DNA of 64,000 nucleotides, from NCBI GenBank assembly GCA_030762935.1, contig CM060900.1, positions 389,863,632 to 389,927,631 of the forward strand. The letters are read 5' to 3'. Within the stretch, counting starts at the first letter, position 1. The number at the start of each line of letters is the position of its first letter. This DNA is from Hymenopus coronatus (lineage: Eukaryota; Arthropoda; Insecta; Mantodea; Hymenopodidae). Positions 56,088 through 64,000 of this stretch are shown here, in pieces. The translations under genes were made by a program, and so were the position numbers. The notes under the pieces were generated by a model. The model ran no database searches and was not told the DNA's origin. It saw only the letters and a program-made list of their open reading frames with translations.

Positions 56088-56700
56088 ATACAGGGTTACT
56101 ACAAAACAAATAGACAACTTCAACTGCCTGTAAAACAAAAACTATAAGAGATAGCAACCTAACTATTTTGGAGGTATGTTGAGAAACTTTCAAAGTTTTG
56201 TTTGTTATTATTGGTAACGCTTTAGTGTTTTGTTTGTTGTTGCAGAAGCTGAAATGGCGGAAAATCCTGTGGAAAAGGCATATTGCGTGTTGGAATTTGC
56301 TAGAACGCAATCAGCAACTGTTGTCCAACGACATTTTAGAACAAAACGCCACCGACTAGACAGTCAATCTACGACTGGTATAGAAAATTCGAGACAAGGG
56401 ATGTTTGTGTAAAGGTAAGAGCTCGGGAAGACCAAGAGTTTCGGAAGAAAACGTTGAACGTGTTCGTTCTGCCTACATAAGAAGCCCACAGAAATCGACA
56501 TCTAGGGCAAGCATGCAACTACAAATTCCACAGCAAACTGTATGGAAAATCTTGCGGAAGCGACTGCACATGATGCCTTACAGATTACAGATGTTGCAGT
56601 TTCTGAGTGAAGAAGATAAGGTCATACGGCGTGACTTTTGCATCGACATGTTGCGACATGATGAAGACGATGCTGGTTTTTGTGAGCGCATCATTTCATT
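56088..56700 (+). mobile_element. 5' part of a Tc1/mariner (DUF4817-type) element, truncated
   Basis: Left end TATACAGGGTTACTACAAAA CAAATAGACAAC. The element is cut off after the first third of its transposase, at about 56700, where unrelated AT-rich sequence begins. It starts only three bases after the foldback mariner ends. Confidence 0.75.
56254..56700 (+). pseudogene. DUF4817-type transposase, N-terminal DNA-binding part
   Basis: Start MAENPVEKAYCVLEFARTQS, then ATVVQRHFRTKR (DUF4817 helix-turn-helix), a frameshifted linker around 56400, GKSSGRPRVSEENVERVRSA then YIRSPQKSTSRASMQLQIPQ (second helix-turn-helix), TVWKILRKRLHMMPYRLQML, and DFCIDMLRHDEDDAGFCERI. It breaks where the catalytic core should begin (FSDEATFH in relatives). 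Stops are few, so this piece is less decayed than the other transposases here, but the catalytic domain is missing. Confidence 0.85.
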
Positions 56701-57038
56701 TTTGTTGAGGGTATATATATCCCCTTCAGTTATATTAACTAACTCCTGTCTACTAGTAGCCATCGGAATTAAACGCTGGTTCAACTCCTATTTAACCTAT
56801 AGATGCAATTAAAACTGTGAAACCTTAATTAATTTCCAACGTAAAATTATGCCCTGTTGTTATAAACTTGTCATTATTATATAATCATATAATTTGCAAT
56901 TAATGAAAGCCTCAAATTTATTTCATTTGAAATATCAGTATGTTAAAATGATCCTCCTTCCCATTACTATAATTATTTAGAAAATAATTTTCGTTCACCA
57001 AGATTTGTTTTTAAATGATCACATTGTAAATATTAAAG
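56701..57038. other. AT-rich spacer
   Basis: Nothing recognised. Confidence 0.4.
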
Positions 57039-57169
57039 TTATTTCCCGGGCTTATAGGCCGTGGTCAAGTGGGTCTCGGAATTTCCGATGTATTGTCAAG
57101 GACTGCGCTTGGCGTAACGTCGGGAATTCGGAGACCCAGTAGACGACGGCCTACAAGCCAGGGAAATAA
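57039..57169 (+). repeat. 131-bp inverted repeat with hammerhead-like core
   Basis: Arms TTATTTCCCGGGCTTATAGG CCGTGGTC… and, reverse-complemented from the right, TTATTTCCCTGGCTTGTAGG CCGTCGTC… pair over about 50 bases with few mismatches. The centre has a second hairpin, GTCAAG (57095) / CTTGGC (57108) with loop GACTGCG, preceded by CCGATGT and followed by GTAAC and GTC. In the hammerhead ribozyme the order is CUGAUGA, stem II, GAAAC, with GUC at the cleavage site. Here both conserved boxes are one or two bases away from that. Penelope-like elements are known to carry minimal hammerhead motifs in their terminal repeats. The palindrome is seen directly; the ribozyme and Penelope links are inference. 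Confidence 0.6.
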
Positions 57170-57183
57170 GTTGGATATTCAAG

Positions 57184-57870
57184 ATGCCGGCCGTGAAACT
57201 GTCAGCTTGTACATATCACATTGTAACCTTCTACTTTAAGAAATTTTGTCACCTCTATAGCCTTCATATACTATCAATTAATTCCCTTTTGTTTTTATCA
57301 ACTTTTATAAACTCAGTGTTACTTTGTGCTTTATCTAATCATTTTAACACTTTACCTCTTTCTTTTACTAACATTTGTTACATATTAATAAACGCTTATC
57401 TTCTACTTTTCACCACACTTTATTCAACCAAATCACCGAATGAAAGAAACATTCTCTTTTCTTATTCTTTTCCTGTCAGCTCTCATCTTTTGACTTATCC
57501 TTTTCTGTCTTCCCAACCATATTCACTTCTTGCACTGCCTCGTCCTCATCCCAGTTCTGCATCCAATTCATCTCTCTTGCTGCTATCGTATGTCTCCTCC
57601 TTCCTGCTCTCCATCCTCTCACTTGGCTCCTTTTCCCTCCTCTCTCCTTTATCAGTCTCGTTAATTACATTATCTCCCTGTCCATCTTCTAAATCTTATA
57701 TATTATTCGCTATTTTTGTATTTCTATTAATTACTCCTTTGCCTCTTCCACTAGCTCTTCACATTTTCAATCTTTCTGATTTTCTAAGTAATGTTTGCGT
57801 TCTGTTAGGGTTTTCTATTGCTTCTTCCATTATCACTATTTTTTTGTGTAATACTAATTCTATTTGTTAA
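57184..57870 (+). other. 228-codon open frame in a pyrimidine-rich tract
   Basis: The longest open frame in the window. It starts MPAVKLSACTYHIVTFYF 15 bases after the 131-bp palindrome and is dominated by Leu, Ser, Phe, Ile and Thr. That is what a C/T-rich strand encodes in this frame. I recognise no domain. Hydrophobic runs could mimic membrane segments, but composition alone explains them. Reading the purine-rich minus strand gives a Glu/Lys/Arg-rich stretch with stops. A coding gene is unlikely; retroelement sequence belonging with the palindrome is possible. Confidence 0.2.
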
Positions 57871-58489
57871 TTTGTCTACATAGTTATATAATCTGTCGCT
57901 CCTTATAATAAATCCAATTTTATCTTCCTGTAATACCCTTCTTTCTTATTCCACTTTCATATATTATTTCGACATTAAAAAGAATATGCTCAGATGTTAC
58001 TGTTATTTGGCATATATCACGTGTATTGTTTACACTTTTTTTTATTTTTTTAATTTTAAGTCACTATGTTTTGCATGGACCATGCCCATTTAAGTAGTGT
58101 ATTATGGCAATTACAGCCCAATAATGCTGCCTAAAGCAAAATAGCCAATTATGTTTTTGATTTCATCATACTCGTCGTATTTTAGGACTGACAAACGGAT
58201 GTCCAGGGGTGGTAAGTACACCGGTGCAAATATGCATAAGGACGGCCGACTGACTATACACTTGGCGCCGTATATCCATCGACAGCTTCTACCTTTAGTA
58301 AAATAGATCGTCCTGTTGTACAGAAGAGTCAGAGAAGTTGCAGCGCTGATTCTCGTAAGACTTCAGACAACACAACTAGTATTATTTAATCGTCCTTCGT
58401 GTTGCACACACCATTACAGATGGTGGAGAACGGATACTATGAAACTAAATATTAATTTAGAAAAGAATTTGTTAAAGGTTCCAGGCCTT
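57871..58489. other. AT-rich spacer
   Basis: Nothing recognised. Confidence 0.4.
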
Positions 58490-58610
58490 AGTTTAGGTAA
58501 TCACTCCGGCATTAGCTAATTACGAAAACAGAAAAACCTCAGGAAGAACGGTTCTGGTAGAATTTGAATCTCAGACCTTCCGTTCACAACTCCATCTCTT
58601 AGCGGACGAC
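58490..58610 (-). repeat. tRNA-like SINE fragment (SINE-I, copy 2)
   Basis: From 58610 down: GTTGTGAACGGAAGGTCTGA, GATTCAAATTCTACCAGAAC (B-box-like) and a CTGAGGTTTTTCTG body. Compare 50190-50345. A box not secure. Confidence 0.35.
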
Positions 58611-59078
58611 TACCCCTGTCGGTGACCACACACCGGAGAGTTTTGTGAATATGAAACGAATTGCACATATGAAGTACTATTGGGATAGATGTAATCATAA
58701 GAAAACTAATTAATGTACTGAATAAACTTACAAAAACGCAGATTACTGCTGTTGCCAATATTGTGTATCTTTCCAGAAAAGCTTCAGTATTATGAATTGT
58801 ATATTTTACATAGTACTAGAAACGCAAATATACTCTAAAAATCATTATTTACAATAGAATAATTTGCCATACTTTAAATTTGATTCTATGTTAAAAAGGG
58901 ATCACAGATCAGTCTCAGTTCTGAGTAAAGCATTTTTAATATGTTGATTTGGGAAAATTAAATATTTTGAATATTGTCATACTTATAGTAACAGTCAATG
59001 TGTTTTCAAAAAGTAAAAATCTACAATAACTGCTACTGAAAAGGATACGAGTAATATTTTTGTTCCCTTTTTGCAAAA
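58611..59078. other. AT-rich spacer
   Basis: Nothing recognised. Confidence 0.4.
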
Positions 59079-59340
59079 CGGGAGAAGGTAACTGGAGTCT
59101 TTTATGACTTTAATGAAGCTTCTGGCTGTGTTGACCACGGACTAATTTTAAGAAAACTGATATTTTACGCAATGTACGGCAAAGAGTTTTTCAGTCCTAT
59201 CTGAACAGTTTTAAACAAACTGAAAAATTTGCTGGCTACTCATTCTCAGAATTTTTAATTAGTTTTACTGTTTCTCACAGTTTGGCTTTGATATATTTTT
59301 TGTTTCTTCTGGCAGTAAAGAATTTCTCAAGCAAATTACA
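59079..59340 (+). pseudogene. Reverse transcriptase fragment of a non-LTR element
   Basis: Frame from 59079 reads REKVTGVFYDFNEASGCVDH then GLILRKLIFYAMYGK, matching the motif-A region TGVFYDLTKAFDCVDH…LLRKL of insect LINE reverse transcriptases, with the motif-A Asp present. After a one-base frame change near 59189 it continues FQSYLNSFKQTEKFAGYSFS and a degraded VSHSLALIYFLFLLAV, where relatives have GVPQGSVLGPLLFLLY. The catalytic Y/FADD block is not found downstream. It is a different family from the element at 1257, which reads FLDVTQAFNNVWH here. Confidence 0.75.
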
Positions 59341-62039
59341 AACTGAACATTTTATGTATGCATACATTCTAATAAAAAACTTATCAGCTGTATCAAAACG
59401 GAACAAAATATAAAGGATACTGCTTTTTCATTGCTCTACTCTGTCTTCTTATGCTAAATCAAATAAAATCAAAACCTTTCATATTTTATGTACTTTAAGC
59501 CACTGAAACTTAACCTCTACTGCCAAGGCAATAAAATGTTTATTGTGTGGTTACATGGTTACCCAGTTGAAATGAGATGCCCATTGACATTAGGAACTGT
59601 CTAAGTTAGGTTAGTCAATCATGAAATGGTGTTATTGTTTACTTATATTTTATATGAGAAGTGTTTCAGTCAACTGACATGCGACAATGTATTATAGGAT
59701 GGCTCTAATGAAACAAATGATACTCTTGGCTACAAAAATATCTTATAAAGCTTAATAAGAAATTTAATTTCAAACATCACTGCAGACCGTTATCTGTGGT
59801 TTTCCAACATTTTAACACCTGTGAATTTGTGATTATTGGATTTATTAGCGAATGGTTGTGGTAAATTATTTGCTTTGTTAAAGAAAAAATATGTTAGTAA
59901 TAACGCCATGAAGAAGATAATTTATATACCACGGTTTAAGCTAAAAATCATTAAATTCGCTTATACAAATATACTACAGTATGTTTCATTTTATTAACAT
60001 TTATAAGAAACGTATTTTGTCAAATACACTTTTTAAATTGTAGCTAAAAGGCACACTTATTTAACTTTGCTGTGACTGTTTAGGTGTTTTTTTTAAAACA
60101 AATGCACTTTTCTGATGAGAGCTGAGTTTGTCAGTGCCTGTTACTGTCACATGGCAATAAAATATGAAGTTTGAAGTTGTTTTACATTTCTTAATAAGCG
60201 AGAGAATCATATCATATACATATAACTTATTTTAAAGGCCCTATTTAAAGCTTCCCAACTATTATTTTTATATGGGTTATACACATATACGATTAGTAGT
60301 AATTCCAAAATCAATAGTGAAATGCCTTGAAATAAGGTTTTATAATGTCAATAATAATGAAACAGTTTAAATATGTTTCATATTTATTACAGTATAATCC
60401 AATAGTTTGCACTGTGCTATGGTCTTATTAATACGTTTTAGTGATATACTACAAAGTAAAGGAACTACATAAACAATTTTCAACTTTGACATTTTCAAGA
60501 TGCAATGAATAAGCTCACTAAATGTTATTAAAGATGATATATTAAAAAAAATACAAAAAAGTAATTCTACATACCGAAAATGTCCATACTGTGAGTTTAT
60601 AATGAAGGCGGTGTCATTTCCAGCAGCTCCTACAGAAATCTGAGCTGCAAGGGAAACAGTATGTGAAAGTGACACTAAGTAATATATTTCATTTTGGTAA
60701 AATATATTGACTCATGAGGCCACAATCGCTGTTGTCCGAATGTACTAAGCAGGCTAAGGAATTGCAAAGTCTAAAACGAAAAAAGAAAATTAGGTTCAAC
60801 TGTTCCGGAGTTTACGCTATGACATCATAGGTATGAGACCATGTTAACTGTGCATCATGAGATCGCGTTTTACCTGCCATCAGTAACTCACGCTCGCTGT
60901 TTGTATACGTTGGTTTTGTGAACTTACCTTGAAACCAAGTTGAGAATTCCTAAGCCCGGTAGTAAGATTTTGGTATATAAACAAACGTTAAAGCCAGTAT
61001 GGATACACGGAATGCAGCAATAGGGCTATGCCCCTAAAAGGAGCACATTCATATTATGTATAATCTTTTTGCGCCTTACACTTAGCTACACATGGTAATA
61101 GGTCTTCAGTAAAGTCACCAATTCATGGCTTTTTTCAAGCTATTGGCAGAACGAGGAAAACTAAGAGAAGAAAACCTCCAGATATCCTTCTCTTAAGGAA
61201 GTGTATGTTTTTACTACAGACGGTCAAAAATCCGAAAATAGCTTTTTTATAGCAAATGGTTCCTAGACTCTCTGGATATGTATAGAGAACTAACATTCAG
61301 CTGTCCTCTTTATACTTCGGACTTTGCAGCCATTCAAAGATCCCACAATGTCCTTCTTTCCTACCATATTATTTTGGAAAACTGCGTTTTTCTGAAAACT
61401 GCATGTTCAAACCTTGAAAATGTTTATCGCCTCTCAGTGTTTATTTAAATAAAACTAAACTGTTTATTAGACTTAGTAATCAAATGTATTGAAATAACAA
61501 CATGCAAATGTTCGTAGGTGGTGTACAACCCCACTTTAAAATTGACCCAACCAATTTTCTTAAATTTTATGCAATATATGTACATAATATAATTTTAAAC
61601 TAATTTATGTGTTGCAAAGTATTTATTACATTTCAATAAAATTTGGTTTATACATTGATAAAACGACAATGTAAACACATCAAAAGGGTTCAGGGAAATA
61701 TAATAAAAAATATAGGAATTTGAATTTTCTTTCGCAGTGTCTCTTAAATTATTTAGCCTTAAATTTGGACATATACCAGGTGACCCAATTTCCCCATATT
61801 TGACGTATGGAGGTATCTTCTCGTGCATTAAACGATTTGATGAACTCAAGTTAAAACCAGTAATTGGGGAAATGGCTGAGCGAAGTTTATTTTACCCCTG
61901 TTGCTTATCAGCGGAGACGGTAATCGGGTCTTTCTTATTGAGAAGTGTGAACCGAAGTTCGCTCAGCCAGATCTCCACTGGCTGGTTTTAACTTTAACAG
62001 ATATGTTGAGTTTTGCACTCTTAAGGGCCGAAGGGATAC

Positions 62040-62042
<3 letters not shown>
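59341..62042. other. AT-rich spacer, nothing firm
   Basis: About 2.7 kb. The first few hundred bases may be the unrecognisable remainder of the LINE. A 102-codon minus frame at 60367-60675 has no domain. At 61872-61966 a short inverted pair (TGGCTGAGCGAAGTT and AAGTTCGCTCAGCCA) flanks about 65 bases. Confidence 0.35.

Positions 62043-62101
<59 letters not shown>
62043..62101. repeat. (TA)n microsatellite, ~59 bases
   Basis: Uninterrupted TA dinucleotides, able to form a perfect hairpin. Overlapping Tyr/Ile frames on both strands are by-products. Confidence 0.95.
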
Positions 62102-62104
<3 letters not shown>

Positions 62105-62444
62105 AGTTGGGCTACCTGATATTCATCAAATGTTGCTCTGAACAATAATGAAATCCTCTATCGGACGTAATTCTCGTTATATTTAGTTTAGTGCAGTTTT
62201 ATTATGAAACATTACTAAATCTAAAATAATGGTTTCTTCTTGTAAAATGTTGAATCCCAGCTAACTATATGCTTTTATATAATTTATTTCTGTTTAGTGG
62301 TTATTCAGTGATTTATTTTGAAATCAGAACTTACAAATTCAAATCAAAATAAAATAAAATGTGCACAAAACGCTTACTTTCCAATCTCAACCCAAATACT
62401 AGCTGATATGTTATTACTCCACACTCAAATCAATATGTAACGCA
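62102..62444. other. AT-rich spacer
   Basis: Nothing recognised. Confidence 0.4.
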
Positions 62445-63330
62445 ATGATTTAAAAATGTGATGTGTTCCATTCATATGACTTGCTCTAAGTATTCCATAT
62501 TTAAACTATTCTTACAAAACATTATTATTTTATCCAAATCAAGCTAATCGAGATAAAAGTTAAAAGAAATAGACTTATTATTTTTTTTTGTGAGTAGGAG
62601 GAAAATAAGGGAATTTACTGGGCTAAAGCGAGGGTCAAATGGATATCTATGTGACTCAATAGAAGTTAGGTTCGCTTTGCACGGTCAGAAGTAAAATTAT
62701 AGACACGAACGAAAGGAGGCTTACTGTTTGAGAAGAGTTAACGCAGTTTAGAATTTAAGCCAATAACAAGAAATATATAGAAAACGGTCAAATACACAAA
62801 AAATGTGTATGACATAAATTAATATGCTTTAACGAGATCTACAATCTGTCTATCCTTTACGGTTTATCAGCTATGAAAAATTCAGCAAAATTCATCCGGA
62901 ATTAAGTCTTTAGAGGCTGTTTACAAAACATCCAAGATGTACATTTTACATGTAAATATCTTAAGTGTGCTTTACTTTAATTAAAATCTCAAGAGCCATT
63001 TTTGAGGAAAACAAAAATTCTTAGTTTTTTTTTATTTAAATATTAGTTTGTGGTTGGGGGATTTTCTTGAAAAATCTTCATGTAGCATCTTTGGAAGATC
63101 TTAAATATAAATACCAAGTTTGGTATTTTACGTCCTATTTGTTTTCCACGCACACAGACTGACACACATACCGACTTTTTTTTTCTAAAAATGATTTTTG
63201 GGACTCAGGAGACCTAAAAATATATATATTTCTGGTGACATCTAGACATAGAATTTTTGGGTGGAGTGTGGTACCTTTTCTGGCTAATATATATATTGTA
63301 TGTGCATATTTGCTAGAGAAACTAAAACTG
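62445..63330 (+). repeat. CA-core repeat, copy j
   Basis: Near full length: GTGATGTGTTCCATTCATAT GACTTGCTCTAAG at the left, CAAGCTAATCGAGATAAAAG, GTAGGAGGAAAATAAGGGAA, TACTGGGCTAAAGCGAGG, TTAACGAGATCTACAATCTG, GTTTGTGGTTGGGGGATTTT near 63047, AAATCTTCATGTAGCATC, a short CACACACATACC tract, ACATCTAGACATAGAATTTT, TGGGTGGAGTGTGGTACC, and the end TTTGCTAGAGAAACTAAAAC. Confidence 0.8.
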
Positions 63331-63344
63331 ATTATTAACACGCC

Positions 63345-63550
63345 GGGCTCCATGGCCGCGCTCGCTAAAGCGCTTCATGGCGCAGGGGATCGTCGTTTCG
63401 AGTCCCGCCTTGGACATGGGTGTTTGTGTGTTTATGTATGTGTATTTGTCATAAGACAGAAAATGGTAAACGAAAGAAATTTAGGGGAAAAATAATAAAT
63501 AGGAATAAGAAAAAGGGATACAGAAAAAAAAAAAACAAAAAAAAAACTTA
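63345..63550 (+). repeat. tRNA-derived SINE with A-rich tail (SINE-G)
   Basis: GGGCTCCATGGCCGCGCTCG CTAAAGCGCTTCATGGCGC (A-box region) and CGTCGTTTCGAGTCCCGCCT (B box), then a GTGTGTTTATGTATGTG stretch and a long A-rich tail to about 63547. It lies 15 bases after CA-core copy j. Confidence 0.65.
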
Positions 63551-63940
63551 GTGCTATTGATACATCACTAGCCATTCCAAAAGGGATGCATCTACTACTT
63601 CTTTATGATAATTTAATGACATTTTCTTTAAAATTGTATTATTCAGAAATATTGTATACAAAATGATAGTGTATTACTACAACAGGTCTGAATGAGCTTC
63701 GGAGACAAACTTGTATCGCTGATTCTACAACAACAAATGGTAACGCAGGTTGGTTTACTACGAGCAGTAAATGATACGGGCTTTTGTACTAGGGAAAATC
63801 GTACTTTAATAAACTTAACTTCATGACAAATTACATGCACTAAAGGTCCATAATAGGCAATTTTCTTCATTTATACTAGGTTAAAGCGTGTGATGAATGA
63901 AAGCTAGAAGCGAGAGGAGCAGAAGTGGAAAGTGGTGGAG
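63551..63940. other. AT-rich spacer
   Basis: Nothing recognised; a 75-codon minus frame at 63643-63870 has no domain. Confidence 0.4.
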
Positions 63941-63963
63941 CACCTCCTGCTCACCCTGTATAA
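63941..63963 (-). repeat. Possible transposon end
   Basis: Read on the minus strand, TTTATACAGGGTGAGCAGGA resembles the TATACAGGGTGAGTC end of the DUF4817-type element at 50702-52756. As a right end, the element body would lie to the left in 63560-63940, but no transposase is visible there. As a left end of a minus-strand element the orientation is the same. The partner end was not found. Confidence 0.3.
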
Positions 63964-64000
63964 AGTTACTTGGAGGAAGGGGAAGTGAACGGGTGCAAGA

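Noticed and set aside
1257..59340. Integrated viral sequence
   Set aside because: All reverse transcriptase signals are of LINE type; no viral capsid, polymerase or envelope-like code was recognised.
62043..62145. Open frames on both strands rich in Tyr and Ile
   Set aside because: They are translations of the (TA)n microsatellite.
431..63330. CRISPR-like spacing of repeats
   Set aside because: The dispersed repeats are hundreds of bases long, diverged and on both strands, and the genome type is eukaryotic. The tandem array at 16150-16920 has no constant short repeat with unique spacers.

Overview
The window looks like non-coding, repeat-rich nuclear DNA of an animal, most likely an arthropod. 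It is AT-rich and has no operon-like packing, no bacterial or viral gene set and no tRNA or rRNA gene I would trust. Most open frames are under 100 codons with no recognisable domain. What can be recognised is transposon debris typical of arthropod genomes: a Jockey-like LINE, several Tc1/mariner transposases of the insect type with a DUF4817-like N-terminus, Mos/SETMAR-type mariners, a hAT element, tRNA-derived SINEs and long CA/TA microsatellites. I cannot name the species. No host protein-coding gene or convincing exon is visible, so this is an intergenic stretch or a very large intron.

Layout. 0-6 kb: an inverted pair of pieces of an unclassified CA-core repeat, a decayed Jockey-type reverse transcriptase, SINE remnants, and a 1.2 kb hAT element bounded by a perfect 8-bp target-site duplication. 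6-22 kb: mostly featureless AT-rich DNA with SINE-A copies, a CA-core repeat copy and a degenerate tandem array of about 100-bp units. 22-29 kb: three CA-core repeat copies in a row; the middle one is split by a 1.6 kb Tc1/mariner element with clear inverted ends. A 142-bp TTAA-flanked MITE and a decayed SETMAR-type mariner follow. 29-48 kb: SINEs of several families, a nearly full-length but broken DUF4817-type transposase on the minus strand, a second transposase scrap, and a CCHC-bearing LINE C-terminal scrap. 48-57 kb: CA-core copies, a 2.05 kb DUF4817-type element with matching 30-bp ends, a 706-bp foldback mariner with arms of about 233 bp, and a truncated transposon starting a few bases after it. 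57-64 kb: a 131-bp inverted repeat with a hammerhead-like core, a pyrimidine-rich open frame, another reverse transcriptase fragment, a long TA microsatellite, a CA-core copy and a SINE.

The most unusual items are (1) the unclassified CA-core repeat, about 0.9 kb and present about ten times, with a short inverted motif at both ends; (2) the mariner whose 5' half has been replaced by an inverted copy of its own 3' end; and (3) the 131-bp palindrome whose centre resembles the hammerhead ribozyme of Penelope-like retroelements. None of the transposases appears intact. Names such as SINE-A or CA-core repeat are working labels used only here.
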